A DNA stretch of 64,000 bases from Comamonas sp. (GTDB lineage Bacteria; Pseudomonadota; Gammaproteobacteria; Burkholderiales; Burkholderiaceae_C), in the NCBI GenBank assembly GCA_028690035.1, contig JAQVCA010000001.1, positions 343,940 to 407,939 of the forward strand. Direction: 5' to 3'. The stretch's first letter is position 1; every line of letters begins with the position of its first letter. The position numbers and the translations under genes are program-made. The notes below the pieces were generated by a model, which was given only the letters and a program-made list of their open reading frames with translations, did not search any database and was not told the DNA's origin. Of the stretch, positions 52,616-62,162 are shown in pieces.

Positions 52616-54061
52616 CTAAGTCTCAGGCACCACCATCTCAGCCCAATCGTAGAGTGCGCTCAAGATGGCTTCGCCCGCTTCGTCCACCGTTTCCGACAGT
52701 TGATCAAGCTGGGTGAACAGCTGCTCCACAGTGCGCCCCTGGCCGTGCAGCAGCGACTGGATGCAGTGCTGCTGCCAGCGCTGCTGCTCTTCGGGGCGCA
52801 GGCTGTCGGGCCAGTTGCGCGCGCGCCAGCGAAAGACGAGCTCTGGCAGGCGCGAATCGTCCCAGCCGGTGTTGTCCACGGCCAGCTCCTGGGGCAGCAA
52901 AGCGCGCAGTTGCTGCAAGCGACGCCGATCCTGCGGCCCGATGAAGCCCCCGTACAGGTTCTGATCGACATCCACCGGGCCTGCCACTGGCGACGCTGGC
53001 GTGGTGTAGGCCTGGCGCCACAAAGCGCTCATGTCGGGCAGATCGCGCGCTATGAGCGCATGCTGCAGGCAGGCATCCACATCCAGCCCCCAGCGCTGCG
53101 CCATTTCGGGCGACAGGGTTTTCAGGTTGCGCACCACCATCGGCGACTTGTTCACGTGGATGGTTTTGATGGGCAGGCGCGTGACGCCTTCGGGCAGATC
53201 GGCCGCACGCGTAAATAGGCGCAAGCGCAGCGTGTCGGCATCCAGCGTGGCCAGCTCGCGGGGGTCGGCGCGCAAGTCCCAGGCGATGATTTCGTTTTTG
53301 TTGGTGGGGTGCTGCGCCAGCGGCCACATGATGGTAAGACAGCCCCGTTCGGGCGGGATCATGCCGCTGACGTGCAAGAAGGGGCGCGCCTGCGCGGCGG
53401 TGGCGGGCAGCCCCAGCTCTTGCAGCACGCGGTCTTTTTTGTGCAGGCCCAGGGCAAACTCAAACAGCTTGGGTTGCTCCTGCTGCATCCGACGTGCCAA
53501 GGCAATGGTGGCGTACACGTCGCTCAGGGCATCGTGGGCCTTGTCGTGCAGCAAGCCATTGACGCGGGCCAAGTCTTCCAGCTTGAAGGATGCGCTGCCA
53601 TCCTCTTTCTTGGGCCATTGCATGCCCTCTGGGCGCAGCACATACATCATGCGCACCACGTCCAGAATGTCCCAGCGGCCACAGCCGTTTTGCCACTCGC
53701 GCGCATAGGGGTCGATCAGGTTGCGCCAAAACAGGTGGCGCGTGACTTCATCGTCAAAGCGGATGGTGTTAAAGCCCACACCGATCGTCCCCGGCTGGCT
53801 GAAGGCCTGCTCAATCTGGCGCGCAAAGCTGTCCTCGCTCACCCCCTCGGCCAAGCACTGCTGGGGGGTGATGCCTGTGATCAGACACGCCTCGGGACTG
53901 GGCAGGTAATCGGGGGATGGCTTGCAGTACAACACCAACGGTTCGCCAATCTGGCGCAACTGCATATCGGTGCGCACCGCAGCAAATTGCGCGGGGCGGT
54001 CGTAACGGGGATTGGCGCCAAACGTTTCGTAGTCGTGCCAAAGAAAGGTCGGTTCAGGCAT
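52616..54061 (-). CDS. sbcB: Exodeoxyribonuclease I
   Basis: A 3'-5' single-strand DNA exonuclease (481 aa) acting in recombination and mismatch repair. The DEDDh motifs are D10 and E12 in WHDYETFG, GFNTIRFDDE, and HDALSDVYAT. The C-terminal SH3-like and helical regions follow in the E. coli ExoI pattern (RALLPQELAVD, WPDSLRPEE). The ATG at 54061 gives MPEPTFLWHD, the standard start. It stands alone between the small protein gene and prlC. Confidence 0.95.
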   Translation of the reverse strand: MPEPTFLWHDYETFGANPRYDRPAQFAAVRTDMQLRQIGEPLVLYCKPSPDYLPSPEACLITGITPQQCLAEGVSEDSFARQIEQAFSQPGTIGVGFNTIRFDDEVTRHLFWRNLIDPYAREWQNGCGRWDILDVVRMMYVLRPEGMQWPKKEDGSASFKLEDLARVNGLLHDKAHDALSDVYATIALARRMQQEQPKLFEFALGLHKKDRVLQELGLPATAAQARPFLHVSGMIPPERGCLTIMWPLAQHPTNKNEIIAWDLRADPRELATLDADTLRLRLFTRAADLPEGVTRLPIKTIHVNKSPMVVRNLKTLSPEMAQRWGLDVDACLQHALIARDLPDMSALWRQAYTTPASPVAGPVDVDQNLYGGFIGPQDRRRLQQLRALLPQELAVDNTGWDDSRLPELVFRWRARNWPDSLRPEEQQRWQQHCIQSLLHGQGRTVEQLFTQLDQLSETVDEAGEAILSALYDWAEMVVPET

Positions 54062-54147
54062 AGGCGCCGAGTATGCCTGCTGCAGGGCGCACATGGCCTA
54101 TCCCATGCCCATGTGCGCCCTATGCCAATCATCACCCAACGTTGGCG

Positions 54148-56235
54148 CTATGCGTGCGCGGCCTGCGCTGGCGTGTCGGCCATACCCTGGTGGCGCAGCA
54201 AGGCATCGAGCTGCGGGGCGCGGCCACGGAAGGCGGTGAAATTTTCCAAGGCGCTGCGGCTGCCACCGCGCTCCAGGATTTCTTGCAGATAGCGCTGGCC
54301 GGTGGCACTGCTGTGGCTGCCATCGGCACCTTGGGTTTCTTCAAAAGCCGCGTAGGCATCGGCAGAGAGCACCTCCGCCCATTTGTAGCTGTAGTAGCCT
54401 GCAGCGTAACCGCCAGCAAAGATGTGGCTGAAGGTGTTGGTGCTGCGGTTGTAGGGCGTGGTGGGCAGCACGGCCACTTCGTCGCGCACGGCGTTGAGCA
54501 GAGCTTGGTAGTCGCCAGCCGGGTCGTGCTGGGTGTGCAGCAGCATGTCAAACAGGGCAAATTCCACCTGACGCAGGGTTTGCATGCCGGCCTGGAAGTT
54601 TTTGGCGGCCACCATCTTGTCGAACAGCGCACGCGGCAGCGGCTCGCCGGTGCGCACATGGGCGGTCATATGGCGCAGCACTTCCCACTCCCAGCAGAAG
54701 TTTTCCATGAACTGGCTGGGCAGCTCGACAGCATCCCACTCGACGCCGTTGATGCCGCTGACGTCTTTTTCTTGCACCTGGGTGAGCATGTGGTGCAGGG
54801 CGTGGCCCGATTCGTGGAACAGGGTGATCACATCGTCGTGCGTGAGCAGCGCGGGCTGGCCGTTCACCCCATCGGCAAAGTTGCACACCATGTGCGCCAC
54901 CGGCGTTTGCAGTTGGCCGTTGTCCGGGCGCAGCCAGCGGCTGCGCACATCGTCCATCCATGCGCCGCCGCGCTTGCCGTTGCGCGCAGGTTGATCCAGG
55001 TAGAACTGCGCGATGGTCTGGCCGTTGCGCTTCAAGGCATAGAACTGCACCGCAGGGTGCCAGACCGGGGCGGTGTCTGGCTCGATGCGGACATTGAACA
55101 GGCTTTCGATGATCTTAAAAAGGCCCGCGAGCACCTTGGGCGCGGTGAAATACTCTTTGACTTCTTGCTCGTTGAAGGCGTAGCGCTGTTCTTTAAGTTT
55201 TTCGGCAATAAAGGTCCAGTCCCAGGGCTGCGGGTCGGTGATACCCAGCTGCTCCTTGGCAAAAGCGCGCAGGTCGCGCACATCTTGCTCGGCGTAAGGG
55301 CGGGCGCGGCGGGCCAGGTCGCGCAAGAAGTCGATCACTTCCTGGGGCGAGTTGGCCATCTTGGGCACCAAAGAGACTTCGCCAAAGTTTTGATAGCCCA
55401 GCAGTTGTGCTTCTTCGCGGCGCAGGGCGAGGATTTCTTCAATGATGGTGCGGTTGTCGTATTGCTTGCCGTCGCCTTCAGCCTGATCCGAGGCGCGCGT
55501 GACGTAGGCACGGTACACCTTTTCGCGCAATGCGCTGCTTTGGGCAAACTGCATCACGGGCAGGTAACAGGGGATTTTCAGGGTGAGCTTGTAGCCTTCC
55601 TTACCTTCGGCCTGAGCGGCAGCGCGCGCTGCTTCTTGCACATCGCTGGGGATGCCAGCCATTTCTTCGGCGCTGGCGTAGTAGGCCCAGCGATCGGTGG
55701 CATCCAAGGTGTTCTCGCTAAATTTTTGTGCCAAGGCGGCGCTGCGCTCTTGAATGGCGGCAAAGCGCTCCTTAGCGGCCCCTTGCAGTTCGGCACCCGA
55801 AAGCACAAAACCGCGCAGTGCATTGGCATGGGCCTTGCGCTGCTCGGTGGTGAGGCTGTCCACATCCATGGCTTTGTATTTGGCGTAGAGGCGCTCGTCG
55901 GCGCCCAAACGTGTCCAGAATTCGGTGACCACGGGCAAAGCGGCGTTGAAGGCAGCGCGCAGCTCGGGTGTGTCGGCCACGCTGCTCAGATGGCTGACAG
56001 CGCCCCAAGCGCGGCCCAGTGCCTCGGTGGCGGTATCGAGCTCTTTGGCAACGGCTTGCCACTGGGCTGGAAAGTCAGGGGCTGTGACCGTTTCCAGCGC
56101 TGCACTGGCGCGAGCAATGAGTTGCTCAATGGCTGGGGCAACGTGCTCAGCGCGGATTTGATCGAACCGGGGCAGCACGTCGATGTGCAGCAGGGGATTG
56201 TCTTGCAAGGTAGCAGTGGTAGTCATGACGGGCAT
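54148..56235 (-). CDS. prlC: Oligopeptidase A (M3 zinc peptidase)
   Basis: A cytoplasmic metallopeptidase (695 aa) that degrades peptides, including cleaved signal peptides. The zinc motif FHESGHALHHML places the ligands at H474 and H478 with catalytic E475. The surrounding WDAVELPSQFMENFCWE supplies the further glutamate. Length and N-terminus (NPLLHIDVLPRFDQI) match the OpdA subgroup. Starts at 56235 or 56226 are both possible. It is divergent from metC across 118 bp. Confidence 0.95.
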   Translation of the reverse strand: MPVMTTTATLQDNPLLHIDVLPRFDQIRAEHVAPAIEQLIARASAALETVTAPDFPAQWQAVAKELDTATEALGRAWGAVSHLSSVADTPELRAAFNAALPVVTEFWTRLGADERLYAKYKAMDVDSLTTEQRKAHANALRGFVLSGAELQGAAKERFAAIQERSAALAQKFSENTLDATDRWAYYASAEEMAGIPSDVQEAARAAAQAEGKEGYKLTLKIPCYLPVMQFAQSSALREKVYRAYVTRASDQAEGDGKQYDNRTIIEEILALRREEAQLLGYQNFGEVSLVPKMANSPQEVIDFLRDLARRARPYAEQDVRDLRAFAKEQLGITDPQPWDWTFIAEKLKEQRYAFNEQEVKEYFTAPKVLAGLFKIIESLFNVRIEPDTAPVWHPAVQFYALKRNGQTIAQFYLDQPARNGKRGGAWMDDVRSRWLRPDNGQLQTPVAHMVCNFADGVNGQPALLTHDDVITLFHESGHALHHMLTQVQEKDVSGINGVEWDAVELPSQFMENFCWEWEVLRHMTAHVRTGEPLPRALFDKMVAAKNFQAGMQTLRQVEFALFDMLLHTQHDPAGDYQALLNAVRDEVAVLPTTPYNRSTNTFSHIFAGGYAAGYYSYKWAEVLSADAYAAFEETQGADGSHSSATGQRYLQEILERGGSRSALENFTAFRGRAPQLDALLRHQGMADTPAQAAHA

Positions 56236-56353
56236 GTTGTGTTGGGCGAGTGACTTTCAAGCCCCAGTCAAGCGCAAATAGCGCATAAGCAAGGGAGAAC
56301 CAGATTGGCATTTTCGCCGGTGTGCGCTGCGGCATACGCTAGCATTGTTTTCT

Positions 56354-57604
56354 ATGTCTGATACCCCCAAGCTCGCCCCTGAGGCCCTAAGTACCGCCCT
56401 GATTCACCACCCTTACCAAGCCCCCGGTGGGTTTGAAGCACCCCAGCAGCCAGTGCACAAGGCCTCGACCGTGTTGTTTCCCGATGTGGCTGCTGTGCGC
56501 AGCCGCCGCTGGCTGGATAAAAGCAGCTACACCTATGGCCTGCATGGCACGCCCACATCGTTTGTGCTCGAAGAGCGTCTGTGCGCCCTGGAAGGTGCGC
56601 GCCAATGCTTACTGGTCCCCAGCGGCCTGTCAGCGCTGAGCACGGTGTCGCTGGCACTGCTCAGCGCGGGCGACGAGGTGCTATTGCCCGACAACGCCTA
56701 CGGCCCCAATAAAGATTTTGCCCAAGTGGAACTGGCGCGCTGGGGCATCGGCCACCAGTTCTACGACCCCATGAGCGTGGACGATTTGCGCTCCAAGATC
56801 GGCCCGCAAACGCGCCTGGTGTGGCTGGAAGCGGCTGGCTCGGTGACGATGGAGTTTCCCGATCTGCTGGCGCAAGTGCGTTTGTGCAAGGAGCGCGGCG
56901 TGGTTTGTGCGCTGGATAACACCTGGGGGGCTGGCTTGGCGTTCTCGCCATTTGATCTGCTGCGCGATGGCGGCAGTCTGGGCGTCGATGTGTCGGTACA
57001 CGCGCTGACCAAATACCCCAGCGGCGGTGGCGATGTGCTCATGGGCAGTATCACCACCTGCGCTCAGGCGCTGCACATGGGCATCAAGCTGTGCCACATG
57101 CGTCTGGGCCTAGGGGTGGGTGCCAACGATGTGGAGCTGGTGCTGCGCTCTTTGCCCAGCATCGCCTTGCGCTACCACGCCCAGGACAAGACGGCACGCA
57201 CCTTGGCGCAGGCTTTGCAGCGCCAAAGCGCAGTGGTACAGGTGCTGCACCCGGCGCTCCCCGGCTCGCCGGGGCATGCGCACTGGCAGCAGGTGTGTGG
57301 TGCTGCACAAGACGGCCTGGGCGCGGCAGCAGGCATCTTCAGCTTTGTGCTGGATGCGCGCTTTGACCAAGACACGGTGGATGCGTTTTGCAACCGGCTG
57401 CAGTGGCTGCGCCTAGGCTACAGCTGGGGTGGGCACATGAGCTTGGTGATGCCCTACGACCTGGACGAGATGCGCCACCACGGACGTGGCGCAGTGGCGG
57501 CAGGTCGTCTGGTGCGCCTGTGCATTGGTTTGGAAGATGCCGCCGATCTGGAGCGCGATCTGGCGCAGGCCTATGAGGCAGTGTTTGGTGAGGACTGGGT
57601 ATAA
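56354..57604 (+). CDS. metC: Cystathionine beta-lyase
   Basis: A Cys/Met-metabolism PLP enzyme (416 aa) that splits cystathionine to homocysteine, pyruvate and ammonia. PLP lysine K220 lies in HALTKYPSGGGDV. YTYGLHGTPTSFVLEERL, VPSGLSALSTV and the late YSWGGHMSLVMPYD follow the MetC pattern rather than MetB. The start is the ATG at 56354; TTG at 56345 is less likely. It runs tail to tail with lgt. Confidence 0.92.
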   Translation: MSDTPKLAPEALSTALIHHPYQAPGGFEAPQQPVHKASTVLFPDVAAVRSRRWLDKSSYTYGLHGTPTSFVLEERLCALEGARQCLLVPSGLSALSTVSLALLSAGDEVLLPDNAYGPNKDFAQVELARWGIGHQFYDPMSVDDLRSKIGPQTRLVWLEAAGSVTMEFPDLLAQVRLCKERGVVCALDNTWGAGLAFSPFDLLRDGGSLGVDVSVHALTKYPSGGGDVLMGSITTCAQALHMGIKLCHMRLGLGVGANDVELVLRSLPSIALRYHAQDKTARTLAQALQRQSAVVQVLHPALPGSPGHAHWQQVCGAAQDGLGAAAGIFSFVLDARFDQDTVDAFCNRLQWLRLGYSWGGHMSLVMPYDLDEMRHHGRGAVAAGRLVRLCIGLEDAADLERDLAQAYEAVFGEDWV

Positions 57605-57626
57605 ATAGGCGTGGGCAGGCTGCCGT

Positions 57627-58451
57627 TTATGCTGCAGTACCGACCCGCGCCTGCCTGCCAGCCCATACCCACAGCGCCACACCCGCCAGCACCATGGGGA
57701 CACAGAGCCACTGCCCCATGCTCATACCCAATGACAGCAGTCCCAGAAAGTTATCTGGCTCACGAAAATACTCGGCAATAAAACGCAGGCTGCCGTAGCC
57801 AATCAAAAAAGCTGCTGCCACTTGACCCCGCGCATGTTCACGGCGTGCGTAGAGCCACAGCAGTACGAACAGCAGCAGTCCTTCCAGCAAAAATTGGTAC
57901 ATCTGTGAAGGATGGCGCGGCTGCAAACTGCCGCTGTGGGGGAACACCATGCCCCAAGGCAGATCGTGCTGCGTAAAACGTCCCCACAACTCACCGTTGA
58001 TGAAGTTGCCCAACCGGCCCGCAGCCAATCCCGTGGGTACACAAGGGGCCACAAAATCCGCCACCTGTAACCAGGGGCGCTGACGCGAGCGCGCAAACCA
58101 CAGCATGGCGCCGATGACCCCCAGCAAGCCGCCGTGAAAGCTCATCCCCCCCGTCCACACCGCAAAGATCTCCAGCGGGTGCGCGAGGTAGTAGGCTGGC
58201 TTGTAGAACAGGCAGTAGCCTAGCCTTCCTCCCACGATTACCCCGACCACGCCCAAAAATAAGATGTCTTCGACATCCTGGCGCTTCCAAGCCTGCACAC
58301 CCTGCAAATGCACAAACGGAGGATGCTGCAACCGCCGCCTCCCCAGCCACATAAAAAGTGCAAAAGCGGCCAAATACGTCAGGCCATACCAGTGAATGGC
58401 CACTGGGCCCAACTGCAGAGCCACTGGATCGATTTGCGGGTACATCAACAT
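57627..58451 (-). CDS. lgt: Prolipoprotein diacylglyceryl transferase
   Basis: An inner-membrane enzyme (274 aa) that adds diacylglycerol to the lipobox cysteine of prolipoproteins. Visible are [31 protein letters not shown] and the Lgt signature [14 protein letters not shown], followed by HPSQMYQ and [16 protein letters not shown]. Seven membrane helices are expected. ATGs at 58451 and 58445 are both possible. It is divergent from the chromate transporter pair. Confidence 0.96.
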   Translation of the reverse strand: MLMYPQIDPVALQLGPVAIHWYGLTYLAAFALFMWLGRRRLQHPPFVHLQGVQAWKRQDVEDILFLGVVGVIVGGRLGYCLFYKPAYYLAHPLEIFAVWTGGMSFHGGLLGVIGAMLWFARSRQRPWLQVADFVAPCVPTGLAAGRLGNFINGELWGRFTQHDLPWGMVFPHSGSLQPRHPSQMYQFLLEGLLLFVLLWLYARREHARGQVAAAFLIGYGSLRFIAEYFREPDNFLGLLSLGMSMGQWLCVPMVLAGVALWVWAGRQARVGTAA

Positions 58452-58554
58452 GGGAGCGATTGTGCCGCAGCCCACCGCTGAATTTTTGGCTCTTCAAGCA
58501 CCTTACACGGCAGCCACGCAGCAATTCTGCGAGCTCTGGCTTAGCATCGGCTGT

Positions 58555-59172
58555 ATGTCCCTCCTGTCTCCCCCTCTTCTACCTTCCGTGCCAGGCCCCC
58601 GCAATGCTTGGAGTTTGTTTTGGGCCTTCAGCAGCATTGCGCTGCAAGGTTTTGGCGGCGTAATGGCCATCATCCAGCGCGAAGTGGTGCAACGGCGCCA
58701 ATGGCTGAGCGCTGAGGAATTTATGCAGGATTGGGCCGTGGCGCAGGTCATGCCCGGCTCCAACGTGGTCAACCTGTCCATGATGATTGGCCAGCGCTTT
58801 TTGGGCGCACGCGGCGCTATGGCTGCCGTTGCAGGCATGTTTCTGCTGCCGATGCTACTGATGCTGGCTGCGGGCAGCGCTTATGCCTATTGGGCCGACA
58901 ACGCGATCGTCTCTGGCGCCTTGCATGGCGTGGCAGCGGTGGCTGCAGGCATGGTGCTAGGGTCTGGCTGCAAACTAGCTCACACCTTACCCACACACCC
59001 CCTACCGCTGTGGCTGTGTGTCGGCTTGGCTGCTCTGGGTTTTGTATTGATGGCATGGCTACAGTGGCCACTGCTGGCAGTGTTGCTCAGCGTAGGATCT
59101 GTGGGGTATGCACTCACCTGGCTAAAACTATCGAGTCATAAAGCGCCTTCCTCCAACGCCCCAGAGGAGTAG
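58555..59172 (+). CDS. Chromate transporter, N-terminal-type half (short CHR)
   Basis: A 205-aa membrane protein equal to one CHR domain. The conserved LQGFGGVMAIIQREVVQRRQ, LSAEEFMQDWAVAQVMPGSN and VNLSMMIGQRFLG are clear. Short CHR proteins work as pairs with opposite membrane orientation and together equal one long ChrA. Chromate/sulfate efflux is the family role; some members have other anion substrates. The ATG at 58555 was chosen; the open frame upstream overlaps lgt. The partner gene follows after 4 bp. Confidence 0.9.
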   Translation: MSLLSPPLLPSVPGPRNAWSLFWAFSSIALQGFGGVMAIIQREVVQRRQWLSAEEFMQDWAVAQVMPGSNVVNLSMMIGQRFLGARGAMAAVAGMFLLPMLLMLAAGSAYAYWADNAIVSGALHGVAAVAAGMVLGSGCKLAHTLPTHPLPLWLCVGLAALGFVLMAWLQWPLLAVLLSVGSVGYALTWLKLSSHKAPSSNAPEE

Positions 59173-59176
59173 CACC

Positions 59177-59794
59177 ATGGTTAACACCTTGCTGGAGCAG
59201 AGCTCCAATTTTTCCAATGTCTGGCACTGGCTCCAACTATTAGGCTATTTCGCGGGCCTCTCGCTGATTTCAATCGGCGGTGCCGTAGCCACCGCGCCGG
59301 ACATGCACCGCCACCTCGTACTCGGCCAACAGTGGCTCAGCGATAGTCAGTTTGGTACAGCGATTGCCATTTCGCAGGCAGCACCAGGCCCGAATGTGCT
59401 GTTCGTTTCGCTACTCGGGTGGTACATGGGGATGAATGCGGCACCGCACTGGCCATGGTTGCCCAGCTGGACGTTGGCTTTGGCCTGTGCGTTGGTGTGC
59501 ATGCTGGGCATGCTGCTGCCCAGCTGTCTGCTGACGTGGTTTGCAACCAAATGGATGCAACGCAATGGCGAGCGCCGCACCGTACGCGCATTTCGCTGGG
59601 GAATGGCGCCATTGGTCGTGGGATTGGTGCTGGCGTCGGGCTGGGTACTGGCTCGCAGTGCCAGCCAAGCAGCACACAGTCTGGGGCCATGGGCGCTAAC
59701 GCTATTGACAGCCTTCTTGGTCTGGAAGACGCGACTGCATCTGATGTGGCTACTGCTCGGCGGTGCAGTCACAGGGGTGCTACTGGGCTGGTGA
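59177..59794 (+). CDS. Chromate transporter, C-terminal-type half (short CHR)
   Basis: A 205-aa second CHR domain, exactly the length of its partner. The motif set is [39 protein letters not shown] and LLGWYMG, here with PGPN where the first half has PGSN. About six membrane helices. It ends with 15 bp of overlap with the convergent rlmB gene. Confidence 0.9.
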   Translation: MVNTLLEQSSNFSNVWHWLQLLGYFAGLSLISIGGAVATAPDMHRHLVLGQQWLSDSQFGTAIAISQAAPGPNVLFVSLLGWYMGMNAAPHWPWLPSWTLALACALVCMLGMLLPSCLLTWFATKWMQRNGERRTVRAFRWGMAPLVVGLVLASGWVLARSASQAAHSLGPWALTLLTAFLVWKTRLHLMWLLLGGAVTGVLLGW

Positions 59795-60550
59795 TACCAA
59801 AGAGCGGCTGCGCTGGCGCACGGCCTCGTACAAACACACCGCACTGGCCACCGACACATTCAAACTTTCCACCGCGCCTTGCATCGGAATATGCATCAAC
59901 GCATCGCAAGTCTTGCGGGTCAACTGGCGCATACCATCCCCTTCTGCGCCCAGCACCAAAGCCACTGGGCCTTGCAAATCCATGTCATAAAGCTGTGCAG
60001 GCGCATCGCCACTGGTACCAATCACCCAGATGCCGCGCTCCTTGAGCTCATTCAAAGTGCGCGCCAGATTCGTGACCATGAAATAAGGCACGGTCTCGGC
60101 AGCGCCGCTGGCCACCTTGGCCACCGTGGCATTGATCCCTGCGGCATGGTCTTTGGGGGCAATCACTGCATGCACGCCAGCACCATCAGCGACGCGTAGG
60201 CAGGCACCCAAATTGTGCGGATCGGTCACACCATCAAGCACCAGCAGCAAAGGGTTGCGCACGCCTGTCGCCTCCAAATCGTCCAGCAGATCGTCAAGGG
60301 AATTTTGCTGCACCAACGGCTCCACACGTGCCGCTACGCCCTGATGGCCATGGCTGCCAGCCAACTTGGCAATGCGCAGCGCATCTGCTTCAATCAAGCG
60401 CACACCGGCTTCGCGTGCGCGTTCCAAGAACTGACGCATACGCGCATCGCGGCGCGTGGCTTCGTAGTAAACCTCAACGATCGATTGAGGGGCAGTTTTC
60501 AGGCGAACGCCTACGGCGTGAAAGCCGAACAGAACTTTGGGGGAAGACAT
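59780..60550 (-). CDS. rlmB: 23S rRNA Gm2251 methyltransferase RlmB
   Basis: A SpoU-family 2'-O-methyltransferase (256 aa) that modifies G2251 in the P-loop of 23S rRNA. The SAM-binding trefoil knot is shown by [28 protein letters not shown] and [10 protein letters not shown], the three SpoU motifs. The N-terminal substrate-binding domain starts [12 protein letters not shown]. The ATG at 60550 is used, as the upstream TTG is weaker. Its 3' end overlaps the CHR gene on the other strand. Confidence 0.95.
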   Translation of the reverse strand: MSSPKVLFGFHAVGVRLKTAPQSIVEVYYEATRRDARMRQFLERAREAGVRLIEADALRIAKLAGSHGHQGVAARVEPLVQQNSLDDLLDDLEATGVRNPLLLVLDGVTDPHNLGACLRVADGAGVHAVIAPKDHAAGINATVAKVASGAAETVPYFMVTNLARTLNELKERGIWVIGTSGDAPAQLYDMDLQGPVALVLGAEGDGMRQLTRKTCDALMHIPMQGAVESLNVSVASAVCLYEAVRQRSRSLVSPAQ

Positions 60551-60672
60551 AGGCGGCAATTATCAGTCTTTCCCCTTGTCCTGGCCGCGCACGACATCTC
60601 GAAGGCGGTGATCATGCAGGCGGTGACAGCAGCCAATGGCGGTGCTTGCACCAAGACAGCCTCAAGCCAATT

Positions 60673-60933
60673 TCAGCGGTAAAAAGCCTCCACCACGCCG
60701 TTGAGCTTGATCAGCAATGGGCGCCCTTTTCGATCCAGGGTTTTGCCAGCAGGCACCTTCACCCAGCCCGCACTGATGCAGTACTCCTCCACATCGTTGC
60801 GCTCTTTGCCATTGAAACGTATGCCCACATCGTGTTCAAACACTTGCGCCACAAAGTGCGGGCTGCGCGGATCGATGGACAGATGGTCGGGCAAGGCAGG
60901 ACGATCAGCGATAGGTGTCGGGTTTGTAGTCAT
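60673..60933 (-). CDS. DUF3297 family protein
   Basis: An 86-aa small protein of unknown function. The conserved block is DHLSIDPRSPHFVAQVFEHD then IRFNGKERNDVEEYCISAGW and KVPAGKTLDRKG, which I recognise as DUF3297. It is common in betaproteobacteria and often mislabelled glutathione peroxidase. No motif tells the reaction. It is a single gene between rlmB and tRNA-Pro. Confidence 0.88.
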   Translation of the reverse strand: MTTNPTPIADRPALPDHLSIDPRSPHFVAQVFEHDVGIRFNGKERNDVEEYCISAGWVKVPAGKTLDRKGRPLLIKLNGVVEAFYR

Positions 60934-61087
60934 GTGATAAGTACTTTCAAAAATCTGGTGGTCGCGCTGGCGCTGACTGCACCAGAGGCAAGGGGGCTAT
61001 TGTCCAGGGTTTGCCCGAGTACTCGCCCCAACATACACTGTGGAGCTTGGATTCTGGAACTTATATTTGGTATATAATTCGTAGCTT

Positions 61088-61164
61088 CGGCGTGTAGCGC
61101 AGCCTGGTAGCGCACTTGCATGGGGTGCAAGGGGTCGCGAGTTCGAATCCCGCCACGCCGACCA
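61088..61164 (+). tRNA. tRNA-Pro (anticodon GGG), copy 1
   Basis: A 77-nt tRNA with acceptor CGGCGTG / CACGCCG, anticodon loop ATGGGGT (GGG), T arm GAGTTCGAATC and encoded CCA. It is identical over its full length to the inverted copy at 61690-61766. A TATAAT at 61073-61078 is a likely -10 box. Confidence 0.95.
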
Positions 61165-61173
61165 TGTTCAAAG

Positions 61174-61203
61174 GCCAGCACCTAAAACGTGCTGGCTTTT
61201 TTT
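61174..61203 (+). terminator. Terminator of tRNA-Pro copy 1
   Basis: The stem GCCAGCAC / GTGCTGGC with a 7-nt loop is followed by seven T. Confidence 0.9.
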
Positions 61204-61243
61204 ATGTCTTTTTTTATTTTTTGCAGCAGAAATCCTCCCCGCC

Positions 61244-61600
61244 ATGATCGAAGGACTCATTACCGGACGTTTGACCACAGACCCCAGCGAGCGTACCGAC
61301 CGTTTTGGCAAGACGTTTATGGTGGCCCGCATGCGTGCTACCGTGGGCGATGGCAATTTGCGTGCCAACGCAGGAGATAACACCCCTGCCAGTTTATTTG
61401 TGAATGTGGTGGCGTTTGATCCGGTTCCTTGCAAGCAGCTGCAGGATTTGCAGGAGGGGGATGTAGTCTCCCTCGTGGGGCCTCTGACACCCAAGGTTTG
61501 GACCGACAAGCAAGGGATCAGTTATCCCGCGCTGGATGTGGTGGCGTACCGTGTTTTGGCGTTGCCCACACAAGTCCATCACGCAGCAGAGTTTGTTTAA
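61244..61600 (+). CDS. SSB-like OB-fold protein
   Basis: A 118-aa protein resembling short single-stranded-DNA-binding proteins: MIEGLITGRL, the strand pattern TFMVARMRATVGDGN, FVNVVAFD, and LVGPLTPKVWTDKQGISYPA with aromatic residues placed as in SSB OB folds. It lacks the acidic C-terminal tail that recruits partners in the main SSB. In my memory such proteins occur mainly on plasmids, phages and integrative elements of Acidovorax and relatives. It sits alone between two inverted tRNA-Pro genes. No clear Shine-Dalgarno precedes the ATG. Confidence 0.75.
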   Translation: MIEGLITGRLTTDPSERTDRFGKTFMVARMRATVGDGNLRANAGDNTPASLFVNVVAFDPVPCKQLQDLQEGDVVSLVGPLTPKVWTDKQGISYPALDVVAYRVLALPTQVHHAAEFV

Positions 61601-61646
61601 GCACTCCACACAGCCCGTACGGCATTTTGTAGTGCATCCTCTGGAA

Positions 61647-61687
61647 ACAAAAAGGGCTCTTGGTAAAAACCAAGGGCCCTTTTTTTG
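61647..61687. terminator. Bidirectional terminator between the OB-fold gene and tRNA-Pro copy 2
   Basis: AAAAAGGGCTCTTGG and CCAAGGGCCCTTTTT pair with one mismatch around TAAAAA, with A and T runs on both sides. It can end both the OB-fold gene and the minus-strand tRNA. Confidence 0.88.
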
Positions 61688-61689
61688 GA

Positions 61690-61766
61690 TGGTCGGCGTG
61701 GCGGGATTCGAACTCGCGACCCCTTGCACCCCATGCAAGTGCGCTACCAGGCTGCGCTACACGCCG
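61690..61766 (-). tRNA. tRNA-Pro (anticodon GGG), copy 2
   Basis: All 77 nt, including CCA, are identical to copy 1 but on the other strand. A TATAAT box on the minus strand lies about 15-20 bp upstream. A tRNA-Pro next to ihfA-pheT is, as I recall, the usual betaproteobacterial place, so this may be the original copy. Confidence 0.95.
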
Positions 61767-61817
61767 AAGCCTCAGATTATAACCAGAAAAATGCTTAGCC
61801 TAAACAAATGGGCATTT

Positions 61818-62159
61818 TCAGGCCATGGTTTCGTGCATCAGAGCCTTGCACTTGGCACTGGCATGGAACGTCACCACACGGCGTGCGGCAATCGGCACCA
61901 ACTCCCCGGTGCGCGGATTGCGCCCAGGACGTGGTGCCTTCTGGCGCACCTGGAAATTGCCCAACCCGGAGAGCTTGACATCTTCACCACGCGCCAGACT
62001 TTGCACCATCAGGTCGAAAAAGCTGTCCACCACCTGCTTGGCATCGCGCTTGTTCATACCCAGCTGCTCAAACAGCATATCCACCAGCTCGGCTTTGGTC
62101 AGCGCAGCTTCTTCCAAGCCTTGTGCAGCGGGGAGCGATGTTTCGGTCATAGTGGACAT
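61818..62159 (-). CDS. ihfA: Integration host factor subunit alpha
   Basis: A DNA-bending nucleoid protein (113 aa) working as a heterodimer with IhfB. The HU/IHF signature GLGNFQVRQKAPRPGRNPRT holds the proline arm that inserts into the minor groove. The N-terminus has about 20 extra residues before the core (TKAELVDMLFEQLGM). It starts 3 bp after the pheT stop, the conserved pheST-ihfA order. Starts at 62159 or 62150 are possible. Confidence 0.97.
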   Translation of the reverse strand: MSTMTETSLPAAQGLEEAALTKAELVDMLFEQLGMNKRDAKQVVDSFFDLMVQSLARGEDVKLSGLGNFQVRQKAPRPGRNPRTGELVPIAARRVVTFHASAKCKALMHETMA

Positions 62160-62162
62160 CCG

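Noticed and set aside
61088..61766. tRNA-Pro duplication as phage attachment sites
   Set aside because: Attachment duplications are direct and usually only the tRNA 3' end. Here both copies are full length and inverted, and there is no integrase.
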